Assembly: GCA_037074705.1 (NCBI GenBank)
Contig: CM073591.1
Coordinates: forward strand, 79,342,532 to 79,406,531
Reading direction: 5' to 3'
DNA length: 64,000 bases
Source: Zhengitettix transpicula
Lineage: Eukaryota; Arthropoda; Insecta; Orthoptera; Tetrigidae
Within the stretch, counting starts at the first letter, position 1. Every line of letters starts with the position of its first letter. Of this stretch, positions 24,541 to 37,460 are shown one piece after another. The position numbers and the translations under genes are program-made. The notes beneath the pieces were generated by a model, which did not search any database, was not told the DNA's origin, and saw only the letters and a program-made list of their open reading frames with translations.

Positions 24541-25677
24541 TACGAGGGTTGTTCAAAGTCAGGGAAATTTTTATGAAAGAACGGAAAATTTTTCACTTTC
24601 GCACATTGTTGGTAAAAATGATCCTTTCAACCATTTACATAAAAGTTTTCAACATATGCCAGTCGTAGTTTATTGTTAGCAGTCTCCTGTAGTGTTAGAT
24701 GTGTAGTCAGACGGAGACAATGGTAAAAAGCAAATATCGCGCTGTCATTAAACACTTTCATTTGATGGTTGGACAGCTGCACAAATCAATACCGAATTAA
24801 ATAGTTTAAACAAGGTCGCAGAAGCACAGAAGATGAAACTACTAGCTCTGGCCACCCAATTGAGGTCAGCACACAGGAAAAAATCGAAAAAGTTCACAAT
24901 ATCGTAATGGAAGATCGCAGACTAAAAGTGCGTGAGGTTTCTGTTGCCGAAAGCTTCTGAACTGAACGAGTGGATTCTATCCTCCACGAAAAAGCTTTGA
25001 GTCTTAACATTGGACCAATAACGGATTCGGAGACACATTTCAACGGAGAATCTAGCAATGTTTAGGAGTAACCCACAAGACGCAGATTTGTAACCGTCGA
25101 CGAAACTTGGACCCATCATTACACACCAGAGACCAGAAAACTAACCAAACAATGGTGAAAGTGTACCGAAAATCGGAGACCGTTTTGTTAGTTGGAAAGG
25201 TGATGGCCACCGTCTTGGGATTCTCGGGGTATAATATTCATACTGGCTCTATTATGCTGCTCTGTTGGATCGTTTGAAACCGGAGCTTATTGAGAAATGA
25301 CGAAGATTGGCGGCACAAGAAGGTTCTGTGTCCCCGGGACAATGCTTCAGCGCACATAGCAACAGTCTCAATGGTGAAAGTGGGCGAGATGGGATTCGAA
25401 TTGATTTCTCATGTACCTGACCTGGCACCAAGTGACTTCTCCTTGTTCCCCAACTTGAAAATTTGGCTTGTTGAGAAAAAGTTTTCATCAAATGAACAAG
25501 TAATCGAGGCCGTGACGGAGTATTTTGCAGAGTTTTACAAAACCTATTTTTGTGTTGAGTTGAAAATAATGTAAACTCTCTGGGCCAAGTGTATTATCCA
25601 AGGAAGGAGGCAATGTTGAGAAATAAAGTAAGTTTTCTAAAAAAAATTGTTTTTGTTAAATTTTTACCAGATTTATT
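24541..25677 (+). mobile_element. mariner element, inactive
   Basis: The 5' inverted repeat begins TACGAGGGTTGTTCAAAG. The transposase frame is broken by stops and shifts but still shows VDETWTHHYTPETRK (first catalytic Asp region), RDNASAH (second Asp) and PDLAPSDFSLFPNLKIWL (third Asp), the DD34D signature of mariner transposases. The block from 25290 to 25574 is open. The 3' end follows the reverse copy at 29245 up to TTTTTACCAGA, then diverges, so the 3' inverted repeat appears truncated. Confidence 0.88.
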
Positions 25678-25679
25678 TA

Positions 25680-26310
25680 AAAATTGTGCATATGAAATGT
25701 ATGTATTTAAAACAGAGGAATCATTATTTTAAAAATTAACATAAAGATGTAGCAAAATGAAAAGAAATACTAAGGCGATAAAATGAATGCACACAACGTT
25801 TCCTCGGGTGTGGATTATCATTTAGAGTTATTCAAGCAGTGCCACACAAAATTATACGAAATTTGTATAATTAGACAAGTCTATTAAATATTGTATATTA
25901 AGCGTCTGTAAAATATTTAATGAAAATTATTCTACGTTTAGCTGCTTCTCCATTTCGTTAATGAAAAACAAGTAACTAATGATTAGCTTTTATGGGGAAT
26001 AAAGATCGGGTTATAGATCTTCCAAATATAAAATCCTGTTTACTTTCTGTGTGACATAATTTTAGATTAATATTTGTTGCTCTGTTTCATAATATATTGA
26101 AAATAGGCAGACTTAAGACTTTGAAATATCGATAAATGCTTTAGCTTCAAAGATTAATTTGATCAGTCTGCATGAATCTCGGAAGGCTCCTTGTATCGAT
26201 TTTCGATAAACCACAGAACAAACCTCTAGATAAGCTTGGTGAAACTGTGGTTATCGAAAGCGGTTGTCTATTGATTTTTGCATCAAATTATATATCTCGA
26301 AAATCCTTAC
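25680..26310. other. No gene recognised; weak hammerhead-like trace near 25798-25827
   Basis: On the minus strand TAAATGA, a short spacer and GAAACGTTGTG appear in the order seen in the other elements, but the core is degraded. Confidence 0.3.
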
Positions 26311-26750
26311 ACAGTAGATCCTCGGTTAGCCAACATTAACGAGACCAGAACCATTGTCGGGTGTGAGAATCGCGACAATTTTCGCAAAATAAATAACAAC
26401 ATTTACTTCAAATGTTTAATATATTTAAATATATATCTGCGTGTATTAAAAATCAACACACAATAGTAAGTAGAATATCATCTACGATTTTGTCGGCGCC
26501 TGTCTTAATATCATTCACCGTTGTCCGGTCAGCATCACAAGTAACCACGCTGTTGGTAGCATACGCTTAATAATACTCTCCGATTCTTTTAGAGAAATTG
26601 AGCAGAATACGCTTAAGCTTTTCACAGACCTTTCGAATACGGAACAAAAAAGGCTCAACATATAGAAGGCGCACACGGACGACTTGTACTGTCGAGAAAG
26701 ACGGATAAAACAAATTAATTGAGGAGACAGCAACGGATGATGTTCACTTT
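26311..26750. mobile_element. Possible pogo/Tigger-like transposon remnant
   Basis: CAGTAGATCCTCGGTTAGCC at 26311 resembles the inverted-repeat start of pogo/Tigger elements. On the minus strand from about 26735 a broken frame ends in CDADRTTVNDIKTGADKIV, vaguely like the C-terminal tail of such transposases. No matching right end was found. Confidence 0.3.
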
Positions 26751-27690
26751 CCGTGAAAATCTATTAATGATTCACACTTTTCTCTCGGTGGAATGCAGTA
26801 GATATTAAATCTCCGCACTTTTTTGGTACTAGTAGGCTCTTCATTTTTTCCCTCCATTCTTCAGGAAGTGGCTTATTAGATTTAGTAATTAATTATGAAA
26901 CTATCGAAGCAACAGCGCCCGATGCGACAATATTTGAAGCACTAAGGTGACCATATTGATTTTCACATCAATTCCCAGCTCCGGGGCAAGGGTGTTTTTT
27001 TAACGATGTGCGAGTGACAGGAGATGAATCATGAGTGAAGTGATGGACAGGCAGATGGAGGGACGGGTAGAGCGATGACCACACTACACCGAGAAGCGGC
27101 GCCCTCGCAAGAATGCAGTCTCGTCTGGGGAGAGTCGATTTTGTCCCTCGACACAAATAATAATAATATTAATAATAATAACTGCCCTCTTCCTTACCAT
27201 ATCTTCTTTGAAACTTTTGACGCCTTAACTGTCTAGTATTATCGCGTTTGGAGTAATATCCTGTCTCCATTTCGATTTATGAGTAACACATTCGTCTTTT
27301 ATGTGTATAGTGAGTGTTATATATTCAGTATTTCTTCCGTGGTACTACAGGAAATTGTAAAATTGTGAAAATTTCATGTTTTATAGCAATCCAAGTCGTT
27401 GTAAATTAAATTTTAAATTGTATTTTGTCAAACGAGTACAAGTGATGAAAAAGAAAATTTATGGTTTTCAGTGTAGCAAAAATTACTTTATCCTCAGGAA
27501 GTATATGCTTATATATTATTTGACGGTTTGATAAAATATAATGCATTATTACATTTTTAAAACAGTGTTATTGATTATTTTTCAAAATAAACTTATTTAC
27601 AGTGATGATACAAAATTTAACTGAAGTTACCGTACATTATGAGGGCTCTTGCAATTTCAGTTAATGTCAGTGATAATTATACGTACTTAC
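26751..27690. other. No gene recognised
   Basis: A GC-richer patch at 26960-27140 has no recognised motif. An AAT-type microsatellite lies at 27157-27180. The remainder is AT-rich. Confidence 0.4.
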
Positions 27691-27694
27691 ATAT

Positions 27695-28683
27695 TGTAAT
27701 AATTAAATAAATCGGTCGTTTAATTTATTTTTAATTAAATGAATTTACCTCACGTGAAGCGCCAAAATATAATAATTAACAAGATGAGCTTTATTTAAAT
27801 GAAATAATCAACAAGAATTTAAAACATATAATTATTTATTTCCACTTCGTTGCTTTAACTCACAAACAATTATAATTTAAAATTTTAGATCTCAGGGTCT
27901 CTACTGGGTTTGATAATGGACACAACAAGTTGTTTTAAAAAAAACTAATTAACACACAGTTTATAATTCACTCAGACAAAAAGTCGATATGGAGAAATTA
28001 GAAGAAAAGAAAAGAACTCTGATTGACAATTAAAATAGAACGAAATCTGGCTTCTATCCTTTAATTACGTTTACATAAATCATTATTTTGTAGTTTGTTA
28101 CTCACATCTGTCCAGCTGGTTCCAGCATTCCTTTTTTTGTTTTCTGAAGTACACTATTGCAAAATTTTTATACTGATTCTAATATCGGCTCACAGATTTT
28201 ACTCTTTAAGTCAATCTTGATAGGCTCCCAGGAACTCGGATGATCCTCCTTTTTGTCAGCTATCTGGTGACTGCTTGCCTTGTATGAATCCTGTGATTCA
28301 TAGATTTGCTAGTCTTTTTTACCGCTTGGGACTTAAACTGCAACTTTACTATTCCTGGCTGGCTACAGACGTACACTGCTTTTACTTAGCAATATTTACG
28401 ATTTAAATGCTTCCGTGAATGTTTTTACTTTGTCTTAAACTCACAACATTGTTTAATAATACATTAAACAATGGCTAGTCTCTGCTCTAGAATCATTTGT
28501 TCCGTCCTCCGAAATGTGTCGTCACCAACTGAACTATCATAGTCTCGAGTTTTAGCGCGCATACGCCATTTTTGACTTTCCGACAAAGTAACAGAGCCCA
28601 CCTGCGTTGTCGCTTTGGAAACTCCTGCCGCTACAATTAAATTTTATTAAAACCAATTAATGGCCTAATTAATTGGCATTACA
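27695..28683 (+). mobile_element. Solo LTR-like element, 989 bp, ATAT target, copy 2
   Basis: TGTAATAATT start, GGCATTACA end, ATAT on both sides (27691-27694, 28684-28687). It is highly similar to 3970-4975 over its length. Confidence 0.72.
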
Positions 28684-28687
28684 ATAT

Positions 28688-29244
28688 ATTAAACATTGAT
28701 TATCTGCTAATTCACGATTAAGGGACAAATTAAAAGGCAAGAAATTTTGTGAATTAATAGCAAATACGTACGCCAGCGTTATGTGGTCCTATATTTCGTA
28801 TAACTTCGGAGCACTCGAACTATGGCGATCGTTAAGCTGGGTTATTGGGATGCAGCGATGAATAGATTTGTCTCTATAGCGTATTCACGTTCAACTTCAG
28901 TTGGCTGACTGATAGTAACTATCAAATAATTCTCATCAACTTAAACTGTTTTCAGTTATACAAATAGGCTAATTTTCAGACTTCTGCCTCTCCTATTATA
29001 CCTACGTTTATCTCCCAGTCCAGTATCATTCTCTAATTTCTCACAGTGAAAAAGAACTCTTGAATATTGTTTACGTCACACATTTTGTAGTGACTATTGT
29101 TTACGTATTTTGAAAACGTCAGAAGGCCCATCATGATGCCTTTATGTCTCCAAAAGACGCTAATTCAGTAATCGTATTTGGGTTTTTCTGTTCTCCTGGA
29201 CACTTAAAGATGCTCATAAAATGCAATACCTCTGGAAATTGACG
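28688..29244. other. No gene recognised
   Basis: Nothing supported. Confidence 0.4.
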
Positions 29245-30460
29245 TACGATGGTTCTGTGATAAGTCTGGTAAAAATGTAACAAAAAGAAATTTATTTTCA
29301 GAAAACTTACTTTATTTCTCAACATAGTCTCCTTCCTTAGCTCTACACTTGGCCCAGCGAGTTTCCAATTTTTTCAACCCATCACGAAAATATGTTTTGA
29401 CAAAATACTCCGTCACGGCTTCGATTACTTGTTCATTTGATGAAAATTTCTTGCCACAAAGCCAAATTTTCAAGTTCGGGAACAAGGAGAAGTCATTTGA
29501 TGATAGTACTGGTGAATAGGGTGGATGAGAAACCAATTAGAATACAAACTAGTATACTTCGCAATTGAGATTGCTGCTGTGTGCGCTGAAGCATTGTCCT
29601 GGTGAATCAGCACATTCTTGCGCGCGATCTTCGTTGTTTCTCAATCAATAGAACTCAGTTATGGTTGTGCCCTTTTGCATGAAATCTATGAATATTATAC
29701 CCTGAGAACCCCAAGACAGTGGCCATCCGTTTTACAGCTGACAACTGTGTTAGTCTTTTTCGGTGCACTTTCACCATCTATTGTCCATTCTTTTGATTGT
29801 TTTCTGGTCTCTGGAATGTAGTGATGGATCCAAATTTCTCCGAAGGCTGCGAATCTTTGCCAAAAGTCTTGTGGGTTACACCTAAATATTTCTAGATTCT
29901 GTGTTGAAATGTTATTCCGAATCCGTTTTTGGTTCAATGGCAACAGTCGCGGCATCCATCGCGTACCAAGCTGTTTCATGGCAAGTTTCTCACGGAGGAT
30001 GAAATTCACTCGTTCAGTTGAGATGTCTTGGGTTTCATCTGCCTCACACACTTTTAGTCTGCTATTTTCCAGTACGATATAGTGATTTTTTTTTATGTTT
30101 TCCTGAGTGGTGACCTCAATTGGGCGGCCGGAGCGAGTTGTGCTTCTGCGACTTCGTTTAAACTTGGTAATCAAAAAGTAAATAGTCTTCAATGCCGGTT
30201 CTGACTGCATGATCTACAGCCAATTAGGTTTTAATTTGTGCCAACCCTTCAAATAAAAGTGTTCAAAGACAGGGCGAAATTCGTTTTTTTCCATTGCAAC
30301 CCTACAGAAGGCTGCCAACAGTAAAATACGACTGGCATCTGTTAAAAACTTTTCTGAATATCTTTCAAAAAGATCATATTTTCCAATAATGGCGCTAAAA
30401 TGAAAAATTTCCGCCTCGTTCTTAAAAAATTACCAAACTTATCCGACAACCCTCCTATAC
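29245..30460 (-). mobile_element. mariner element, inactive, reverse orientation
   Basis: Inverted ends are visible: TACGATGGTTCTGTGATAAG at 29245 and, on the minus strand from 30460, an AGGAGGGTTGTCGGATAAG end. A 171-codon frame on the minus strand (30210-29695) covers the DNA-binding part (TTRSGRPIEVTTQENI) and the first catalytic block. That block reads GEIWIHHYIPETRKQS, so the expected Asp is lost. The rest, with QDNASAHT and SSNDFSLFPNLK, lies in shifted frames at 29640-29312. It is the same subfamily as 24541-25677. Confidence 0.9.
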
Positions 30461-31576
30461 AATAAAATTATTAAGAGTATCACACAGCCTTAATTCCAGC
30501 TTTCTGAAGAGTTTCCTTCGCTCTAAGAAAAAACAACTGAAAAAATAAGTCGAATTAAAATATATCGACGAATAATAATACGGCAAAAGCATGGCTCTTA
30601 AAAACAAGTTTTTTAATACTTCTGCATTAGTCAATAAATTTTCCTTTAGGCGTAGCTTTTATTCCCGGCGATAAAGAGAAATTATAGCGTGCGACATTTA
30701 GTGGCGTTGCATGCAGACCTGGAAGAGTCCACTCGAAGAGGGAAATATTCTCAATTTGCAAAGAAAATGTATACAACGTAGTGTGATTGTTATTTTAAAA
30801 AACTGTTTTAGAGGCCCTTTATATAAAAAATTAGAAGCAAAATATCACTATTTCGTACACGATGCATATATTACATTCCGGTATCTTAAAATTAAATCGC
30901 TGATGAACAGAGAAATCGAGTGATAATCCAAGACAGTTTTGCTATTTAGAATTGAGTGAAGCTATAAATAAAATAAGGAAACTTATCTTGTTCAAATATT
31001 TTTAAAACAAAGGATATGTCTGTTTTGCTATTTTTCTTATTATTAGTGCTGAATTATTTGACCTGTGAAAAAACTCCGCATTCAGAAAATAAGTCTATGA
31101 TATGATATAGCGAGGGTTACGGGGAGGATAGTTTTAAAAAAATGAAAAAGTTTTTAATAAATTTACAACTTTGTAGTACTCAGGTACGTAATACTGATCA
31201 TTAATTGATATTAAACAGAAAAAAGTATTCAAAGGTAATAAGAATAAACATTAGAGTAATTTTATAATTTTGAAATAATTTTTTACAGAATAAGTGAAAA
31301 TTGCAAAAATTCGTGAATTTATTATATGTAGGGGATACGAGTATAACGCGCATACCTTCGTGTTTGTTGGTTAGGCTTTGAGGAAGGGATCCGAAATTTT
31401 CTTCTATAGTCTACTAATTTCTTACTATTTAACTCTGTAAGTCAGTTGTAAAGTCAAGTAAAGGAAAATAATTGCCAAGGCTGGTCACTGTAAAATTATG
31501 TATTATTAACGGATGTTAGTTATTTTATGCTTAGAAATGAGGATAAAACGGTGTTGCGGTCTAAGAGAAATAATAT
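30461..31576. other. AT-rich, no gene recognised
   Basis: Nothing supported. Confidence 0.4.
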
Positions 31577-32575
31577 TGTAATAATTAAGCGAGAGGCGTT
31601 TAATAAATAAAAAATTAATAAACTTTTACAAACAATACATATATTATTAATCATTTAAACAATTACAAATTTAAATATATCTCAGTCTCTCAGGGTCATA
31701 ACTGGGTTTGATAATGGCGAGTAATTATATTTATAATCTTATAATCAATTTACAATTAAAGAAAAAGAAAGTTACTTGTCAATTAAATTAGAACAAATTT
31801 AATTGTGAACGAAGTTAAACTAAAAAGATTGACTCTTATTAACAATTTTAATCAATAAGAATAGAACGAAATATGACGGCTATCTATTAATTAGGTTTAC
31901 ATAATTAGTTGTTTGTAAATTGTTACTTACGTCTGCCCAGCATTCCAGGATACCTTTAATTGTCAAAGCACTATGGCGTGTTTTTCACTGCTTCACTCAC
32001 AGATTTTACATCAGATTCTACATCAAAATCCGGAACTAGGATGATCCACCTTCGTCCTCTTGGTAGACCGCTTGCATTGGATGACTTCTGCTAACTCTGG
32101 CCGGCTATGTGCACCAAAAACAGTTTTTGTGCTTAGCAGGTTTCGTCGTTATGCTCTAGTGAATGTTTTGTCTTGAGAAAAATGTTCAGGGACCAATCAA
32201 CTCTGTTGAATGCTAATTCTCAATATTTCTCTGCAAACTGTATTTCACCATATCATAATGCGACCTGCTCTATCGTTCTCCAATTAACAGTTATTATTCG
32301 ACGACGTCCCACCGCAAACTCTATCTCGTCAAACCTTGCGAACTGTACTTCACCATATCATAATGTGAACTGAACTTCTCAATATCTTAATGCGAACTGC
32401 ATCTGACCAAACCTTCCTTCCAACTGAACTCTCGTTTTGCCTTTTAGCGCGTGCATACGCTTGGCTTTTCTATTGTTGTTCTGTTCTGGACCGCCGCCAC
32501 AAAGGATTTCTCTAATAATTTACATTTTCAAATTCACAAATTTACATTTTCAAATTCACAATTAATGGCATTACA
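31577..32575 (+). mobile_element. Solo LTR-like element, 999 bp, ATAT target, diverged copy 3
   Basis: TGTAATAATTAAGC start and GGCATTACA end, with ATAT at 31573-31576 and 32576-32579. It retains CTCAGGGTCATAACTGGG and GCGTGCATACGC but differs widely from the copies at 3970 and 27695. Internal short repeats are present: GCGAACTGTACTTCACC-like units at 32230-32390 and a doubled TTTACATTTTCAAATTCACA at 32520-32560. Confidence 0.68.
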
Positions 32576-32579
32576 ATAT

Positions 32580-33298
32580 ACATAAAATTAAGTGAAAGAA
32601 AACAAAGTAGCTTAAAATACGTAGGAGACAGTTAAAAAATTGAGGTCTAAATCAAGGAAAACGAGCGGATGCTCAATTTTAATATTTCTTCAAAAATTTT
32701 TGAAGACTATTCGCAACAGTTTTTGTGTTCATGCCTATAGTTTTGTTGTCATGTATTTAAAAGCTCCATTTGAGCTATATTAAGTATGAACCACATTAAC
32801 CCTTAGTGTATAAAGATCATCTTGTATTAAAATAAGTGTTTATGAACAATTCTTAATAAAGAAAGTATTTAATGAAAACAAATTAAAGTATTCAACATTT
32901 ATAGGATGTACATTAATCTGAGGTGTATTAAGGAGGTCGTGAAAAAAAATATTAAAGAGTAAAGTATTCGTCTGTAGTAGTTTCGTCATAAATATATAAG
33001 AATGGAAACTAACTTTCGACATCGCTTAGAAAGATATTGTACTGTTTATAAGCACACTTTCTAAATCTTAATCATTGCCTGTTAATTGCCCATCAAAGAT
33101 AGCTACGTTCATCCTATTAATTGTATTTTGAGAGGTTGCATCAACTTTACAAATAGATTCTTGCTTCTCTATTAAAGCGACACACTGTTCATGAATTATT
33201 TCATATGTAGGAAGACAGAGACGAATCCAGTGGATGCTGAAAGCGACCTCTGCCCCTATAACGTCAAAGGGCTCTGTTCTTACATAACAGCGACATCA
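32580..33298. other. AT-rich, no gene recognised
   Basis: Nothing supported. Confidence 0.4.
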
Positions 33299-33299
33299 T

Positions 33300-33579
33300 C
33301 AAATAAATATACAAAGAGACAGCCATTTTATCAAAAAAAAAAATATTAATTAACAAAAATTAAAAAACTCATTACAATTCGACGTTTCGTCTACAATATT
33401 GGTACTTCCTCAGCTAATATACAGTTCTGAATGTATACTAAAAGATCAAATATAAGTTTAGTGTCATGGACTGCATCCAGGAATTGTGAACGAAACGTCG
33501 TATAGTAATGTTTTATTTTTATTTTGATTAATTAATACATTTTTTGTGAAAAAACGGCTGTCTTTATGTTTATTTATTA
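33300..33579. mobile_element. Inverted-repeat element with hammerhead-like core
   Basis: Arms of about 90 bp (33300-33390 and 33490-33579) are imperfect reverse complements sharing AATAAA-rich ends, GACAGCC and CGACGTTTCGT. On the minus strand the left arm reads CTGAGGA (33413-33407), an 18-nt spacer with a weak hairpin, then GAAAC (33388-33384). Confidence 0.65.
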
Positions 33580-36500
33580 AATGATAATTGTCAGATTATA
33601 TTAAGTATTAAGTGAAATTAACCCAATGTAGGCTAAATGTAAATCATTGTGTTTCGGTCTTTCTAATTAATTTATTAATGTTAGTATTTAAGTACTGAAA
33701 AAAACGAAATTATATAAAATTATGAATACGTAATGATTGTAGCCATTTGTCGTGTTTTATTTTCTTTCCCATGTTTGAGTGCCAATTTATTATGAGTTGA
33801 CTTTCCGCCATGTTATAACTTACCTCACCTCTTTATTTTTTATCACACCAATTTCTTTGTAGTACATTCCAATAATAATATCATTATCTTAGTAAATACT
33901 TGCATAACGTTCATTAATATCCACAATTATTTAAGCTAAGTCTGCTGTCTCGTTCGTATAAAATACTCAGAACCAACGTAGGAATCAGTATGTAATTCAT
34001 TTGATATGTTCTATATATGTAATTATAGTTCAGTTTTTTCATGAGGTGTATTTTGGAATCACGTTGTGTAGCTCAAGGCTTCCCCGTTTATTTGTGTACT
34101 AATTCCTTCTGCACGACTAATTTTTCGTAGTGATTTTCCAAGTAAAGGAAAGACTGTTAGTCTGTAATATTCAACGTGAAAACATTTAAAGACAAGAATA
34201 TCTCGTGGACTTGATTCAACCTTAAGTATTATAAACCGACGAAATGGTATGCTAGTTAAATAGTTATAGAATCCGGTCGCTGGATTTGTTTATAAAATGG
34301 CTTGCGTTTCTGGCACGTGTACTCTGATTAAACGTCACGTCTTGTAAATAGTATCTGTAATTCAGATTCAATTCACCCTTCTGTTTGAGTCCGCAACCGC
34401 CCTGTGACTGTCGTGGTCCGTGGTTTTGCGTCCCCGATACACGCGGTCAGAACAAAACTCCGCTCGAAACACCGCAGGGTTAGCGAGACGGAATATTACC
34501 ACTGCTAAACAGAAGACAACCCCATGTGCTAGCGAAAACAGATTTGTATTACAGAAGTTTCCAGAGGAATAAGCCTATTTGCGAATGGTACGAGACAATT
34601 TCGTGGAAAACTTTCATATTCAATCGAACATAGCATCATATATTGCAACCATACCTTTAACTAATTTTCTCTTTTTAGTCTTCCTAAATTGATTTTCCCA
34701 TAATTTATTTAGTCAGTCAATAAAACTCATTTAATAGTTTTACAATTTTTATATTCTAATTATTATCAATTTCTAGGTAGAACCTAAATTATTATACTAA
34801 TTTTCAACATTTGATTAATTATTATATGTTCAATTTAATTTCTGATTCATTTTCATGGTGCTATGCAAATTTAATAATAATATCATCTGTATCACCATGA
34901 AATGGGGTTTATTTAATTTTTATTAAATAAACTGTGAAAAATAAATATCAGTCTTATTCTAAATTATAACACCAAATTGATTATTGATTTCTCCTTTATG
35001 AATACAACACGCAAAAACAATTTTGTTCTAAGTATTAATTCCACTGTGATTGTGTTTGAAGGAAAATAACTCCTCCCATTAGAAGGTTTTCAACGAGAAA
35101 TCCTCAATTTATCAATCAGAATAATCAGTTACTCCCTTGATCTTATTTTTAAAGACTTTTTTTTAGCATCTGTTATTTTTTACTATCTCCCTATACCTCT
35201 TAAAAATAAACATGTTAATTTTCTTTACTATTTACGATTATCTCATGAAAATTTATCTCGTGTTAAATTTTAATTATTGGTAATTAAACAAACCATTACC
35301 AGCCACAGAAACAATTTAAATTGCGACGTTTATCTGTAAGCGAACTCTACATCAACTTTACAACGTTCTAATTTATTTTCCTCTGAATAAACTTAAACTG
35401 GCTCCTAAATTTAGGTCAAATTATGATATAAAGTCTCATAAGTTAGTTTATTTTTTAGATTGAGAATGACAATTATTGAAAGTTTTTATAAAAAACAATT
35501 ATAGCTTTATGGAGGCTGGTTAATGATTTGTTTGTCTCACTAATTAAAATTAATATAACACACCAATTACATTTAAAAAATTATTTTTGACTATCTACTT
35601 CGATCTCGACAAAATAAGTAATTCGTAGTCAATCGGAAACAATTAATTCTTGTATCGACATGAATTCCCATCTTGAATGTTGATATATTCATCCTGTATC
35701 GATAACATAGATCCATATTTTAAAGACATAATTTTCAAAGAATAATGAAGAATTATGCCAATGACCGAATATTTTGTTTAAATAAATTTTATAGACTGAT
35801 TTACAATAACGTATAGTGTTATTAAAAATATTATAGATAAATAAATACAAATATGTATATAAATCAAATAGTAATAGAAAATACTGCCAAATTACGAGTT
35901 GCCATTTATTGCTATTTACTTACATTTTACATCTAAGTTAAAAGCAAATAGCCATTTCTCTTCTCACGGATTGAAGTACTCGTTGTTAATACTAGAAAGC
36001 TCCCTAACGCAAAAATATTGTGGAATGAAAAAAATTGTTGTACAATAAACCAGTATATGTTGAATAATTATTTGAATTACATGAAGATGTTTGGCGATTT
36101 TAATTTTATTATGGAACTAAGTACTGTTTATTATCATTAAGATAGCCGTTTACATTCTCTGTTAAAACCTTCCGATTGCTTAAGATGAACTTTTTGGCAA
36201 TAAAGATTTATTATTATTATAGTCTTCTACAAGTAAATAGGGTATTTATATTTTTTGGAATACTTAGTTTTGTTTCATGAGTAAAGATTTACACATAGCG
36301 TCTTCTCGTTTGTAATGTGTGGATCAAACCCATGAATATCAGCGAATCTATAATATTATTGTATTATTATTCGCATTGTAAAACATTGTTAACGTCAAGT
36401 ATTCTGTTTTAACTCAGTTAGAACAAAAAAAAACAATTCATCGAAGAGTGAAAGGAAACAGAAACATAATTGATGAAATTTGCAGACTATAAAATTTGAA

Positions 36501-36954
36501 AAAAAAAACAGCTGCCATTAGAACTGTAAAAATGACCTGCGCGTGTGTGGCACAGGTCTTATTTTATATTAGAGTTACGATGGTGTTTATTTTATATGTA
36601 TACGAATGTCCACTAAAGGGTAATTGGCAGCAACGTCTGAGTAGTGCCGGCAAGACTAGATACAGAGATAGTTTATAATGTCATTATTTATTTTAGGCTG
36701 AGTTCATTAAATCGTCAGTATTAATAAATTTGTGAGGATGCAAGGTTCTAAGAATAAAATCACATTATTGGGTTGACAGCTGAGCATGCTAAATTATCCG
36801 TGATGAGCGTGTTATGCTTACATTGTATTACCCTGTAAATGTGTCAAAATACGTACTTAATGCATAATTATAAAAAATCGTGTTGGAATCCTTACCCCTT
36901 TAGTGCATTATTTTTTGTATTTTTTAAAAGTAATATTTTTTAGATGAATGGGAA
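33580..36954. other. Long AT-rich stretch, no gene recognised
   Basis: A short GC-richer patch lies at 34370-34500. I see no coding frame with a motif and no copy of the repeats named elsewhere. Confidence 0.45.
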
Positions 36955-37460
36955 ATATAGCCAATTCAGACAAAATGGGTAATATAAATACCACACAACG
37001 TTTCTGGGATCCTTGTCCCTTTCGTCAGGCGCTAAGAAGAGCCTAGAGAAACACAACTACACTTGTCAGTTGACAATACTCAATAGCGACGAAAACGCAA
37101 CAACAATGGGAGAGCCGAAGGGTTAGCGTAACCATAAGGGAACAATGACAATGGGAAAACAGAAGGTTTAGCGTAATAATAAGGGATCATAGCAATTATT
37201 GTGTTGAATAGTGTCTGTACATTAATACCTGTGATGTTTGATTTAATGTGAAGCATTTTGGAATTGTTGTTGCGTTTTCGTAGTTTTGAGTTTTGTCAAC
37301 AGACAAGTTTTTGCAGCTGTGTCGCTCTCGGCTCTTCTTCGCACCTGACGAAATGAACAAAGATTCCAGAAACGTTGTATTACCCTTTTTGTCTGAATTG
37401 GCTATTTTTCCTATTCATTATTTTCAATCAGACGTAATTTTTTTCATTTTGAAGTTGTGT
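36955..37460. mobile_element. Penelope-like remnant: two 3' ends head to head
   Basis: The minus-strand tail (about 37255 down to 36955) and plus-strand tail (about 37262 to 37460) are reverse complements at their ends: CCAATTCAGACAAAA.. against ..TTTTTGTCTGAATTGG. The minus piece still carries the NNCYDPLL-encoding end of the nuclease near 37195. Each tail holds a CTGACGA..GAAAC motif (37028-37000 minus, with a GGGA/TCCC stem; 37345-37373 plus). It contains uninterrupted versions of the sites where the solo LTR at 682 and the Helitron at 59680 inserted. Confidence 0.7.
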
